A DNA stretch of 64,000 bases from positions 1 through 64,000 of the forward strand of contig JAPJBO010000917.1 of NCBI GenBank assembly GCA_030068145.1. Direction: 5' to 3'. Position 1 is the stretch's first letter; the number at the start of each line of letters is the position of its first letter. The notes beneath the pieces were generated by a model that was given only the letters and a program-made list of their open reading frames with translations, was not told the origin of the DNA and searched no databases. Shown here one piece after another: positions 9,421 to 20,049 of the stretch. This DNA is from Diplonema papillatum. Lineage: Eukaryota > Euglenozoa > Diplonemea > Diplonemida > Diplonemidae. The position numbers were made by a program, and so were the translations under genes.

Positions 9421-10129
9421 GGTTTTGCCGGCTCGCCGGTTAAGTCACTCAAGATAACACTCGTCACTCATATATTTGAGGTTACCCACTAGGGTTTGTG
9501 TTGCAGGTGGCCGAAAGGTGGGTGCCTTGCAAACCCAGACACCCTGCCGGAATTTATGATAGGCAACGAGTCGTCGACTTGGGTGACAACGAACAATTTA
9601 TCTTGCTAAATGCTGGGCTGTTCTCGTTCTTGCTGTTTAGGTCACAAGTTGCAATACGACAGCTGACCTGCAAACCCGTTTTACTTGCCATGCAATTCCG
9701 AGTGGTCAGGGACATTCGGTTAGCTCGTTCGGGTAGCCGTGCACCAACCAACCGCAACCAAACACAATCCCAAACAAGAGACATGAGACTGTACACACCA
9801 AATCGTGCTGTGCTATTTCGTCCTTGAGTGATGCGATACTAGCGGTGCGCTTTTTGATGACCCGGAAAAGATGCGGTGTACTGGCTGCAGGTCGATGCAT
9901 CGGAGGAACGTTCTGTATGGTGTTGGTTGGCTAACATTTGCTTGCGTTTCGGAATCTATGCACCCGGGAGAAGTGGCACCACGTGGGAATGGTGCCAACA
10001 TAGGTTCAGGCAAGGTACGATGTTGTGCATTTGGAGGCCTATTTAAGGCTAAATCCCCCCGACAACAAGGGAGTTGAAGTATGGCTAAAGATAAGGTGGT
10101 GCCACCTGAGGGGGTAATATCAGGGCCGC
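9421..10129. other. No gene recognised
   Basis: Unique sequence between the scrambled retroelement and the retroelement array. It contains the left copy of the 12-bp CCACGTGACAAG at its right edge (10130-10141). Confidence 0.4.
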
Positions 10130-10141
10130 CCACGTGACAAG

Positions 10142-10200
10142 CCGTTAAGCATTGAGTTCTTTTAAGTACATGAACCACATGGATTAGCATGCACTGCCTT
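10142..10200 (-). repeat. Shared 3'-terminal sequence of the retroelement, copy E1
   Basis: A ~55-bp block just downstream of the ORF stop, found at the 3' end of all four copies in the array. In the minus orientation it reads GGCAGTGCATGCTAATCCAT, then GTGGTTCATG, then ACTTAAAAGAACTC and AATGCTTAACGG. It is probably the 3' UTR end recognised by the reverse transcriptase. It also opens a short frame (MLIHVVHVLKRTQCLT) that reads into whatever lies downstream. Confidence 0.9.
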
Positions 10201-10210
10201 GAAAGTCAGG

Positions 10211-13200
10211 TTATCGGATGACGTCGTCACCTGCCATTGCGTCGTCAAGGTCGAGCATTTGTGGAGCTAGCGGGGTTTGGCTTTCTTGCGATTCCAAAGA
10301 CTGAGTCGGCGAGTACGAGGGCGGGCAGGAGTGCCCGTTTTCCACTTTCGAGGGCATTGGTGTGCCCGTGGTCCCCGGTCGTTTCTGAGAGCTGCTTGCC
10401 CTCGGTACCTTCTTCTTCCTTCGATGCACCCCTGAGTCGGGTGTGGTCGCCTTCGTCTTCTTCCGCTTGCGGCCGGCGATCGGGCCTTCCTTCGGGGTGC
10501 CGAGCACCCTCTTCTTCAGCGCTGGTCGTTCGCTGGTTCCTGGCGTTGGTGGCGGCCTCTTGGTCGCCCGTCCGGTCGTCGCCGTCTCCTTTTTCGTTGC
10601 CGCGAGCGGCGCTCGCGCCGCTCGCGCCGCTCGCTTTCCTACTGGCGTTTCCCGCTGTACACCCACCTGGGTGGGTGAGGAGGGCCTCTTCTTCTTGTTG
10701 CGTCCGGGGGTTGACTGGACGTTCGGCTTGTTGGACTGGTGGTGGCCGCGGCTGCAACATGCCGCCGGTCGCCTCTGCGTCAGCGTAGGGAGCCTTTTGC
10801 ACTCTTGGCAGGTCCCTCTGCCATGCGTGCGGCAGGCATGATGCCCGCTGCGGCAACACGCCGCCGCCGTCTTGCACTCGCCGCACTTCGTCGTGCTGTG
10901 CTCTGTGCACACCGCGATCGGCTGCCCATCGTTCGCGTGGTGATGGTGCCGGCAGCACATCTCTACCGTGGGAACGTCCCTTCGGACGAGTGCTCTGCAC
11001 GCCTCACACTTCCCTTTGTGATGGGTCGCGCACGTGACGAGTGCCTTCTCTATACCGACACCCGGCATATGCACGGGGTCTGGGTGCAGTTGTGGTGGGG
11101 CAGGCAGGGCCCACCTCGCCGCTCTCCCGATCGTCCAGTCAGGGTACGTCGGGCACTGCGTCCCTACATCGCTTCCTTTCACTTGTTCCTCAAGTATCGT
11201 CCCCGTGTGTGCCTCGCGAAAGCGTGGCCTGGGCCGTATACCCGATATCCCCGTGATGCCCATGAACGACAGCGACGTCGTCGGGCACACCCTCTCTCCT
11301 CTCATGCAGCTTCCCAGCCCTTGCTGTGCCGCCAGCTTGTCCAACGCGCTCATCATGCAGCGCAGGACGTTTCCCCGTTCTCTCACCCCCTTCGGCGCAT
11401 TCCCGTGCAGCGGCATGCTGAGGCCCGAGAAGAGTTCAAAGTCGATCGCAAGCTCCAGCATTGACGCCTGCCCGTTCTCGGTCCATTGCATGTCCGACAG
11501 CCACGCTACCAACGCATAAAACGTCGGTAGTCCCCAGGTCTTGTTCCGCTCCCACGTCCATGCCGGGGCAATCCGCGCGAAGGGGTGGTCAAATTTCTCG
11601 GCAGGCATCGCATTCGCTCTCGACCAGGGGGTCGTGGGGTTCCTGGCCACCCAGCCACGTGCTTCGAGCCCAGCCCGTTCCGCAAGGATTTCAGCCATCA
11701 TCTCCTGGAGCCGCCTCGAGAATTGGGCATTCTCGGGTACTACCACACCGTGTTCCAGCGTGCATCTGGGCCAGTCGGCCCGGTTGGCTGCCATCAGCTC
11801 GGCATGTGCCTCTCGTCGCCGTATGTGCGAGTACGCTCCGCAGTCCCAGAATACGTGTTTCTCGTCCTCGGTGTCGCCGCTTCCACAGTGCTTGCAGCTG
11901 GGCGCCTGCGGCTCAGCTCCGGCCTGCCTCATCCGCGACGTGTACTCAGCCGTGTTCACCCCCCCCGCCAACGCTACACGTATAAGCCTCGCGGTGTGCG
12001 CGGGACATTCACGCATCCTCCAGAAGGTGTTCGTCCGCTCCAGGTCGGCTCTCTGTATGCCCTCAAATCCCGGCCGCCTCGCCACCAGTCGGGACCACGT
12101 CTTCGCCCTCAAGTCCGCCCTAACTTCATGTCCCCTCTTCGAAGGTGCCGAGGCTAACGGGTCAAATGTTGCACCATTCCTCAGCGTGCGAGACAGGGGC
12201 CCGGGTCCCCATACGTGTCCACACTCCTCCATGCTCCTCATCGCCAGTCCAACTGGCCCCAGGGGTAGGTCCCCCTCGGCGTATCTTCCCCGGATGCTCT
12301 CCATCAGAGGCAGCAGTCGTGGCAACCTCTCGCACGCCGCGTAAAACGCTGTCGTCACCCTATATGCTAGGCATGTACCGGGATCCGTCAGGTGGCCCTT
12401 CTCCTGAAAGTTTAGGACCATCTCCCTCGCGCGCTTCGGGTTGGATCCACCCCAGATCAGTCCCATCACCGACGTCGTCAGCCGTTTCATCGCCACCTTC
12501 GATACCGGCGCGAAAGAGCAGCCTGACAGCGCCGCCGGTAGCACATTCGACTGCACAATCCGGACCCGCTTTTCGTACCGGAACGGCGCATGGCGGAGGC
12601 CTTCCGCCAGGGCAGCCGCCTTCTCCACCCTCTCCGAGTCGGACCTTTCCGTCCTATTCTTCGCCGTCGAGACTAGGACCCCGAGGCACTTGACGGATTT
12701 GCTAAACCGCAGCAGCGCATCCACGCTGCGGAGTCTGAGAGTCGACTGATGCCTACGTCTCGTCGAGAACGCGACCGTCTTCTGGAGGTTTAGCTCCATC
12801 CCGGTGAGTGTGCAGAACTCGTCTACTACGTCCACTCCCTTTTGCAGGGCGGCCTCCGACAGCCTGGACAGCAGTGTGGCGTCGTCCGCGTATGACTTTG
12901 GACTCACACCCTCCGCTTCTTTCTTGACCGCTTTCATCACTACCGACAGCAGGGCATTGATGAGTATGACGGATACAGGGCACCCTTGAAGGATACCGTT
13001 GGTCACACTGAACTCCCTGCCCACCCCTAATGGTAGCTTGAAGCGTCTCGCGAGCAGTCTGTAGATAGCCCTCAGCGGCTTGAGAACCCGATTGTGCAAT
13101 CCTAAGTCCTCGGCTAAGCGCAGTACTATCTCTCGCGGGACCATGTCGAAGCATTTCCGGAAGTCCAGCGCCACACCGTAGAGCGGCTCCCCGTCTAACA

Positions 13201-14083
13201 AGGCGTCCTCCATCTCGAGCCCAATTTCCATCAAGACGTCCTCGATCCGGTGACCCGGTCGAAAGCCTTTCTGTCCTTCTTCGATCCATTCCTCTTGCCA
13301 CAGTACTATGTCCGCCAGCCTGCGGCAGGCCCATAAGCGGTACACGGCGGATGTGACGGTTATCGGTCTTGTGTGCAGCGGGTCTTGACTCTCATCCTTC
13401 GGCACCATCGACACCAGCGCAGTTGTCATGCTTGCCGGCCAGTCTCCAGTTGCTTCGACCAGGTTCATGACGTCTGCAAGTGCATTCAGCAGGGGGAGCG
13501 GCAACTCCCGCAGTTCAGCCATACGCCAGCCATCCACCCCTGACGCGCTTTTCTTCGGCTTCTTCCTCAGCAGAATTCGCAGCTCCTCCCCCGTGATTGT
13601 TCCGGCTTCCATCATATGTGGGCCGATGTGATCCCGGAACCGATCCCGAAACGGCTCGTACTCCGGCTCTGGCCCGTCCTTGTACTTACGCAGGATAGGG
13701 TCCCACGCAGTGTTCAGCACCTCGTCCATCTCGTCAACATTTGCAGTCACTCCCGCCCCCTTTCGCAACACCCCCGACGGCTCAGCGCGTCCGGCGCAGA
13801 TGGTTGTCAGACATCGTCTGCTCGCATCGGCCCTCTCGTTCAGCTTGTCTCGGTATTTCGTAAACCTGGCCGCCGATCCTTCCTTTCCGAGCCTGCTCGT
13901 CTCTTCCCGCAATGCCGTGAGAAGCTGCTTCGCCTCCTCATGATCCGGGAATCCTTCTGTCCCTTGGCCATCTTTCATGCACGCCTGTGCCAGCCGCCTG
14001 CTGTTCTGCCAGCAACGGGATACCTCATGCGGAACTGCCTCCGGCCCGCGCCGTTGCGCAAGGTAGCTGCAGATGCGTTCCAT
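10211..14083 (-). CDS. Non-LTR reverse transcriptase with C-terminal Cys/His array (E1)
   Basis: The frame is 1290 codons long, opening at an ATG that is probably internal because the frame continues upstream to the truncation. Residues ~170-450 form the RT domain: S-G-V-D-G-W, V-A-L-D-F-R-K-C-F-D-M, G-I-L-Q-G-C-P, and the catalytic Y-A-D-D at 398-401. A zinc knuckle C-x2-C..H..C (CKHCGSGDTEDEKHVFWDC) begins at ~730. A module with A-I-D-F-E-L-F-S-G-L follows. Residues ~1018-1116 hold three units of C-x2-H-x4-C-x2-C-xn-C-C-x3-H-H, probably zinc-binding. The last ~170 residues are Lys/Arg/Pro-rich with nuclear-signal-like clusters and an acidic end. No endonuclease is visible; it would lie in the missing 5' part. 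The product would perform target-primed reverse transcription of its own RNA. Confidence 0.9.
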   Translation of the reverse strand: MERICSYLAQRRGPEAVPHEVSRCWQNSRRLAQACMKDGQGTEGFPDHEEAKQLLTALREETSRLGKEGSAARFTKYRDKLNERADASRRCLTTICAGRAEPSGVLRKGAGVTANVDEMDEVLNTAWDPILRKYKDGPEPEYEPFRDRFRDHIGPHMMEAGTITGEELRILLRKKPKKSASGVDGWRMAELRELPLPLLNALADVMNLVEATGDWPASMTTALVSMVPKDESQDPLHTRPITVTSAVYRLWACRRLADIVLWQEEWIEEGQKGFRPGHRIEDVLMEIGLEMEDALLDGEPLYGVALDFRKCFDMVPREIVLRLAEDLGLHNRVLKPLRAIYRLLARRFKLPLGVGREFSVTNGILQGCPVSVILINALLSVVMKAVKKEAEGVSPKSYADDATLLSRLSEAALQKGVDVVDEFCTLTGMELNLQKTVAFSTRRRHQSTLRLRSVDALLRFSKSVKCLGVLVSTAKNRTERSDSERVEKAAALAEGLRHAPFRYEKRVRIVQSNVLPAALSGCSFAPVSKVAMKRLTTSVMGLIWGGSNPKRAREMVLNFQEKGHLTDPGTCLAYRVTTAFYAACERLPRLLPLMESIRGRYAEGDLPLGPVGLAMRSMEECGHVWGPGPLSRTLRNGATFDPLASAPSKRGHEVRADLRAKTWSRLVARRPGFEGIQRADLERTNTFWRMRECPAHTARLIRVALAGGVNTAEYTSRMRQAGAEPQAPSCKHCGSGDTEDEKHVFWDCGAYSHIRRREAHAELMAANRADWPRCTLEHGVVVPENAQFSRRLQEMMAEILAERAGLEARGWVARNPTTPWSRANAMPAEKFDHPFARIAPAWTWERNKTWGLPTFYALVAWLSDMQWTENGQASMLELAIDFELFSGLSMPLHGNAPKGVRERGNVLRCMMSALDKLAAQQGLGSCMRGERVCPTTSLSFMGITGISGIRPRPRFREAHTGTILEEQVKGSDVGTQCPTYPDWTIGRAARWALPAPPQLHPDPVHMPGVGIEKALVTCATHHKGKCEACRALVRRDVPTVEMCCRHHHHANDGQPIAVCTEHSTTKCGECKTAAACCRSGHHACRTHGRGTCQECKRLPTLTQRRPAACCSRGHHQSNKPNVQSTPGRNKKKRPSSPTQVGVQRETPVGKRAARAARAPLAATKKETATTGRATKRPPPTPGTSERPALKKRVLGTPKEGPIAGRKRKKTKATTPDSGVHRRKKKVPRASSSQKRPGTTGTPMPSKVENGHSCPPSYSPTQSLESQESQTPLAPQMLDLDDAMAGDDVIR

Positions 14084-14116
14084 CCTGTGGATGGCCTTCC
14101 GGAGCCACGTGACAAG

Positions 14117-14176
14117 TCGCTAAGCATTGAGTTCTTTTAAGTACATGAACCACATGGATTAGCATGCACTGCCTCG
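14117..14176 (-). repeat. Shared 3'-terminal sequence, copy E2
   Basis: Same block as at 10142-10200, with two changes near the end (AATGCTTAGCGA). It joins CTTGTCACGTGG, the probable target sequence of E1, and then the truncated 5' end of E1. Confidence 0.9.
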
Positions 14177-14198
14177 ATAGTCAGGTTATCGGATGCCG

Positions 14199-16328
14199 CT
14201 AAGCAGTGTGAACTTGAAATGCAGGTACCACAGGGGTAAGCTTGCATTTGTCATAGGCTAGGGTTATTTGAATACGTCGTCCGAGGACGATCTCAAAGCG
14301 GACGAGGACGGTGATAATAGCCTGGTGATAACCAGCACCATTTTTCGTTTGTTGCGCTTTCGCGCCGACTGTCCTGCCGAAGCAGTCGCTCGAGGGGGGC
14401 GATCCTGACATGGATGAGGATGAAGTCGAGGTGGCAGGGCTGGTGATATCCAGCTCTCTCGAAATGTTGCGCTTTCGCGCCGCGTGCTTTTTTCCGGGTT
14501 TTCCCGCCGGGTCATTCGGTGGTGTCGGGAGTCGGGCTCTTTTCTGCCCCTTTCTTGGTGGTGTCGCTCGGGCCGGCTCGGTCGGAGCGTGCTTTTTCGC
14601 CATCTTGGCCGCCTTTGGGGACGCTTGACGCGTCCTCTTCATGCGCGGTGGTGTCGTCGGCTTCTGTCGGCCCTTCTTCCGCGGCGTTGTTGGCTTCGGC
14701 TTAGCGGGGGCTGGCTTCGGGGGCGCTGGCACGTGGTGGCCCTTTTTGCAGCAGGCTGACGGCCGCCGTTCCGCTAGCGTCGGTAAGCCGCGGCAGTCGT
14801 CACACGGACCGCGGGCGTGTTCGCGGCAGTCATGGTGGCCGGCCTTGCAGCACGCTGTTGGCGTGTTGCACTCCACGCATCTCGTCATGCGGTGCCGGTC
14901 GCAGACCGCCGGAGGTAAGCCGTCGTTGTCGGTGTGGTGGTGTCGGCAACATGCCTCCACCGTAGGGCCGTGGTGGTGCCCGAGTGCGCGACAGACTGCG
15001 CACTTCCCTTTGTGATGGGTAGCGCACTTGGGGGCATTCTTCGTCGCCTCCGGCACTGCGTGTGGGAGGTGCAGGGGATCCGGGTTGGCCAGTGGCGCTC
15101 TGGGGATTACCCATCGCCGCGCTCTGTCCGTCCGCTCGGGCGGGTACGCCGGCGCTGTGCCGTAGCCGGTTTTCACCTGCTGCATGATGGTCGGCCCGGT
15201 TTCGGGCATGCGGTGGCGGGGCCGGGGCTGGAAGCCGGGTACGCTGCTCAGGCCTATGAACGACAAGGCTGTCGTTCGCGACTTGAAGTCGCCAGGGAGG
15301 CACTTGCCGAGTTGTTGTTGCACGGCCAGCTTGTTGATTGCGCTCAACATGCAGCGCATCCCGTTGGCCTTCTCCCGATGCGTCTTGGCCGCCTTGCTAG
15401 GTGCCTTGATGTCGAGGCCCGAGAACAGCTCGAAGTCGATAGCTGCCTCTACCGCTGCCATGTCGCCATCCGATGACCATTCGAGGCCCGAGAGCCAGTC
15501 GATCGCTGCCAGGAATGTCCTTTCGTCCCAGTAGCGTAGCCACGCCCAGGCCGGGGCGATGCGCCGGAACGGGAACTCGCGTTTCGCCGTTGGCATCTGC
15601 GCGCAGCGCTCCCAGGGGGTCGCCGCCTTTCGTTCTAGCCATTTAACGTTGACCCGGCGCGCCCGCTCCGCCAGGATCTCTGCCATCAGCGCTTGTACCG
15701 GCCCGGCAAATTCCCGTGTCGCCGGCGTCACGATTCCGTGCTCCCGCAGGCAGCTCGGCCAGAGCCTCCTGTCGGACTGTGCGATCCCCGCGTACTCGGG
15801 CTTCGTGCGTATGTTCTCGAAGGCCGTGCAATCCCAGTAGACGTGGTGCTCGTCTTCCAATGCTCCCGAGTCACACAACGTACAGGCGGGGCTTCCGCCT
15901 TGGCGAAATCTCGACGTGTATTCGGCGGTGTTCACGCCACCTGCGAGGGCAACCCTGATCAGCAGCGCGTTCTAGGGCGGACAGTGGCGCGTTGTCCATA
16001 GAGCGTTGGTGGACTCGAACGCGATGTTGGTGATGCCGGAGAAGCTTGGCCGTCGTGTTTCCAACCGCTTCCACAGTCGGTTCCGCAGGTTGTCGCGGAT
16101 GATGTGATTTCGCTCGGAGGCGGACATTGCCAGGGGTCGGAGTGCAGCTCCGTCCAGGTCGACGGACGACGGCGGGCCGCCGTTCCACGTGTGGCCGCAG
16201 GGTTGCAGGCCGTGCCTTACCGCGGTTCCCACCGGGCCAAGGGCTGCGGTCACTCGTTCGCCGTATAGGCGCCGGACTTCCGTCATCAGCGGCATCAGGT
16301 GCGGCAGTCTCCCACAAGCGCTGTAGAC
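14199..16328 (-). pseudogene. 5'-truncated non-LTR retroelement copy E2 (divergent subfamily)
   Basis: This copy begins at a position equal to about residue 590 of the E1 protein, so it has no RT domain. The reading frame (about 16328 to 14199) is interrupted by a single in-frame TAG at 15973-15975, between T-R-H-C-P-P and N-A-L-L-I-R-V-A-L-A-G-G. Downstream, 578 codons remain open: the knuckle (CTLCDSGALEDEHHVYWDC), the A-I-D-F-E-L-F-S-G-L module, the three-unit Cys/His array and a basic tail. The protein is clearly homologous to E1 but diverged in linkers and tail, while Cys, His and flanking aromatic positions are kept, which suggests past selection on the array. A 5'-truncated copy is expected to be inactive. 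Confidence 0.85.
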
Positions 16329-16385
16329 CGTTAAGCATTGAGTTCTTTTAAGTACATGAACCACCTGGATTAGCATGCACTGCCT
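16329..16385 (-). repeat. Shared 3'-terminal sequence, copy E3
   Basis: Same block (AATGCTTAACGG end), fused directly to the truncated 5' edge of E2 at 16328 without intervening host DNA. Confidence 0.9.
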
Positions 16386-16397
16386 CGCCGCTTAAGG

Positions 16398-19018
16398 TTA
16401 CTTTAAAACGTCGTCACCTGTCATTGCGTCGTCAAGGTCGAGTACTTGTGGCGCCAGGGGCGCTGGGCTTTCTTGCGGTTCCGGGGATTGCGTGGGGGGG
16501 CACAGGTGCGGACAGGCCTGCACGTTTTTCACCCTCGAGGGCACTGGAGTGCTTGGGGACGTCAGACGTTTCTGGTAGCTGCTTGCTTTAAGGGCCTTCC
16601 TCTTTCTTCGTTGCATCCCTGACTCGGGTGTGGTCGCCTTCGCCTTCTTCCGCTTGCGCCGGCGATCGGGCTCTCCCTCTTTTTCGATGCTGGTCGTTCG
16701 CCGGTCCCTGGCGTTGGTGGCGGCCTCTTGGCTGCCCGTCCGGTCGTCGCCGTCTTCTGCTTCGCTACGGCGGGCGGCGCCTGCGCCGCGCGCTTTCCCG
16801 CCGGCGTTTCTCGTTGTACGCCCACCTGGGGTCTCTTCTTCTTTTTGCTGTGTCCGGGGGTTGCCGGGGCGTTCGGTTCGTTGGGTTGGTGGTGGCCGCG
16901 GCGGCAGCACGCTGCCGGTCTCCTCTGCGTCAACGTAGGGAGCCTCCTGCATTCTTGGCAGGTTCCTCTGCCATGCGTGCGGCAGGCATGATGCCCGCTG
17001 CGGCAGCACGCCGCCGCCGTCTTGCACTCGCCGCACTTCGTCGTGCTGTGCTCCACGCACACGGCGATCGGCTGCCCATCGTCAGCGTGGTGATGGTGCC
17101 GACAGCACATCTCTACCGTGGGTACGTCCCTTCGGACGAGTGCTCGGCACGCCTCACACTTCCCCTTGTGGTGGGTCGCGCAGGTGACGAGTGCTTTCTC
17201 TACTCCGACACCCGGCATATGCACGGGGTCGGGGTGCAGCTGTGGTGGGACAGGCAGGGCCCACCTCGCCGCTCTCTCGGCCGTCCAGTCCGGGTACGTC
17301 GGGCACTGCGTCCCTACATCGCTTCCCTTCACCTGCTCTTCGAGGATCGTCCCCGTGTGTGCCTCGCGAAAGCGGGGCCTGGGCCGCACCCCCGATATCC
17401 CCGAGATGCCCATGAACGACAGCGACGTCGTCGGGCATACTCTCTCGCCTCGCTCGCAACTCCCCAGCCCTTGCTGTGTCGCCAGCTTGTCCAACGCGCT
17501 GATCATGCAGCGCAGGACGTTTCCTCGCTCCCTCACCCCCTTCGGTGCATTCTCGTGCAGCGGTATGCTGAGGCCTGAAAAGAGTTCAAAGTCGATGGCA
17601 AGCTCTAGCATTGACGCCTGCCCGTTCTCGGTCCACTCCATGTCTGATAGCCACGCTACCAACGCATAAAACGTCGGTAGTCCCCAGGCCTTGTTCCGCT
17701 CCCACGCCCATGCCGGGGCAATCCGCGCAAAGGGGTGGTCGAGCTTCTCGGCAGGCATCGCATCCGCTCTCGACCAGGGGGTCGTGGGGTTCCTGGCTAC
17801 CCAGCCTCGTGCTTCGAGCCCTGCCCGTTCCGCAAGGATTTCAGCCATCATCTCCTGGAGCCGCCTCGAGAAGTGGGCATTCTCGGGTACTACCACTCCG
17901 TGTTCCAGCGTGCATCTGGGCCAGTCGGCGCGGTTGGCCGCCATCAGCTCGGCATGTGCCTCTCGTCGCCGTATGTGCGAGTACGCTCCGCAGTCCCAGA
18001 ATACGTGTTTCTCGTCCTCGGTGTCGCCGCTTCCACACTGGGCGCCTGCGGCTCAGCTCCGGCCTGCCTCATCCGCGACGTGAACTCAGCCGTGTTCACT
18101 CCTCCCGCCAACGCTATTCGTATAAGCCTCGCGGTGTGCGCGGGACGTTCACGCATCCTCCAGTAGGAGTTCGTCCGCTCCAGATCGGACCCTCAAATCC
18201 CGGCCGCCTCGCTACCAGACGGGACCACGTCTTCGCCCTCAAATCCGCCCTCACTTCATGCCCCCTCTTCGAGGGTGTCGAGGCTATCGGGTCATACATT
18301 GCTCCATTCCTCAGCGTGCGAGTCAGGTCCACACTCCTCCATGCTTCTCTTCGCCAGTCCAACTGGCCCCAGGGGTAGGTCCCCCTCGGCGTACCTTCCC
18401 CGGATGCTCTCCATCAGAGGCAGAAGTCGTGGCAACCTCTCGCACGCCGCGTAGAACGCCGTCGTCACCCTATATGCTAGGCATGTACTGGGGTTCGTCA
18501 GGTGACCCTTCTCCTGAAAATTTAGGACCATCTCCCTCGAGCGCTTTGGGTTGGACCCACCCCAGATCAGTCCCATCACCGACGTCGTCAGCCGTTTCAT
18601 TGCCACCTTCGACACCGGCGCGAAAGAGCAGCCTGACAGCGCCGCCGGTAGCACATTCGACTGTACAATCCGGACCCGCTTCTCGTACCGGAACGGCGCA
18701 TGGCGGAGGCCTTCCGCCAGGGCAGCCGCCTTCTTCACCCTCTTCGAGTCGGACCTTTCTGTCCTATTCTTCACCGTCGAGACTAGGACCCCCAGGCACG
18801 TGACAGATTTGCCAAACCGCAGCAGCGCATCCACGCTGCGGAGTCTGAGCGTCGACTGATGCCTACGTCGTCGAGAAGGCGGCCGTTTTCTGGAGGTTTA
18901 GCTCGATTCCGGTGAGCGTGCAGAACTCGTCTACTACGTCCACCCCCTTTTGCAGGGCGGCCTCCGACAGCCTGGATAGCAGTGTGGCATCGTCCGCGTA
19001 CGACTTTGGGCTCACCCC
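16398..19018 (-). pseudogene. 5'-truncated, frameshifted non-LTR retroelement copy E3
   Basis: This copy is very close to E1 in sequence. It starts within the RT, at the S-P-K-S-Y-A-D-D motif (about residue 393 of E1), so most of the polymerase is missing. Frameshifts break it into pieces. A 10-bp deletion in the knuckle region near 18038 removes CxxC residues, and further small deletions occur near 18190, 18330 and 18875. The longest intact piece (460 codons, 17944-16562) carries the DFELFSGL module, the Cys/His array and part of the basic tail. It is non-functional. Confidence 0.9.
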
Positions 19019-19078
19019 CGTTAAGCATTGAGTTCTTTTAAGTACATGAACCACATGGATTAGCATGCACTGCCTCGA
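19019..19078 (-). repeat. Shared 3'-terminal sequence, copy E4
   Basis: Same block, fused directly to the truncated 5' edge of E3 at 19018 (ACCCCCGTTAAGC on the plus strand). Confidence 0.9.
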
Positions 19079-19086
19079 TAGCCAGG

Positions 19087-19700
19087 TTATCGGATGACGT
19101 CGTCACCTGCCACTGCGAGGTCGAGCATTTGTGGCGCTCGCGGGATTTGGCTTTCTTGCGATTCCATAGACTGAGTCGGCGAGTACGAGGGCGGGCAGGA
19201 GTGCCCGTTTTTCACTTTCGAGGGCATTGGTGTGCCCGTGGTCCCCGGTCGTTTCTGAGAGCTGCTTGCCCTCGGTACCTTCTTCTTCCTCCGATGCACC
19301 CCTGAGTCGGGTGTGGTCGCCTTCGTCTTCTTCCGCTTGCGGCCGGCGATCGGGCCTTCCTTCGGGGTGCCGAGCACCCTCTTCTTTAGCGCTGGTCGTT
19401 CGCTGGTTCCTGGCGCTGGTGGCGGCCTCTTGGTCGCCCGTCCGGTCGTCGCCGTCTCCTTTTTCGTTGCCGTGGGCGGCGCTTGCGCCGCTCGCTTTCC
19501 TACTGGCGTTTCCCGTTGTATGCCCACCTGGGTGGGTGAGGATGGCCTCTTCTTCTTGTTGCGTCCGGGGGTTGACGGGACGTTCGGCTTGTTGGACTGG
19601 TGGTGGCCGCCGGCTGCAACATGCCGCCGGTCAGCGTAGGGAGCCTTTTGCACTCTTGGCAGGTTCCTCTGCCATCGTGCGGCAGGCCCGCCACGGGGCA
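19087..19700 (-). pseudogene. Short 5'-truncated non-LTR retroelement copy E4
   Basis: Only the last part of the protein remains: a damaged piece of the third Cys/His unit (GRGTCQECKRLPTLT is in another frame from the rest) and the basic tail, nearly identical to E1 (K-K-R-V-L-G-T-P-K-E-G-P-I-A-G-R). The left part has lost several short blocks relative to E1. Its 5' edge near 19690-19700 abuts the end of a USP-like fragment. Confidence 0.85.
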
Positions 19701-19733
19701 CTGCTTTCACTTAGTGAAAGTGTTTACACCTTC

Positions 19734-20045
19734 TCAAGGGAGACGATGTAGCCGTTCGAGACGAACTTGCTGGCACATGTCTCCCACGACAGGATTGATA
19801 CTTACTTGCTGGTCGTCATAACACACCCATTCGTCTGCTTCTTTCATGACGGTGTAGTAGTGTCCAGCAAGCAGCTTTCCGGTATGGATTATGAAGCCGG
19901 TCACCATGTACGTGTCTTCGCCAATCTCAACGGTTGATTGGATTGGTGTGCGGGCTTTCACTTTAATTTCCTCGCCTGTCCTCTTTGACCGTTGGGCTCG
20001 TTTGAGTGCCACGTCCATCACATTTGGAAAGGCGTACACGGCGGA
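19734..20045 (-). pseudogene. C-terminal fragment of a USP-family deubiquitinase
   Basis: The minus-strand frame encodes a typical end of a peptidase C19 (USP) catalytic domain: V-Y-A-F-P-N-V-M-D, then Y-M-V-T-G-F-I-I-H-T-G-K, the His box L-L-A-G-H-Y-Y-T-V-M-K with the catalytic histidine, then W-V-C-Y-D-D-Q-Q-V. It ends 30-40 bp from retroelement E4. The open frame continues upstream to 20297 but passes through a GGGAGT hairpin and is probably intronic there. The Cys box is not found in the window, so this is a partial gene or fragment. Its sequence differs from the USP gene at 23632-28146. Confidence 0.6.
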
Positions 20046-20049
20046 CTCC

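Larger units (their letters stand above)
10130..14116 (-). mobile_element. Non-LTR retroelement copy E1 with putative 12-bp target duplication
   Basis: The longest of four head-to-tail copies. The 3' end (low coordinate) reads CAATGCTTAACGG in the minus orientation. CCACGTGACAAG lies directly outside it (10130-10141) and again beyond the 5' edge (14105-14116), as expected for a target-site duplication. The 5' edge is truncated: the ORF is still open there (LRKAIHR precedes the first Met). No poly(A) tail is present; the 3' terminus is a fixed sequence shared by all copies. Confidence 0.75.
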
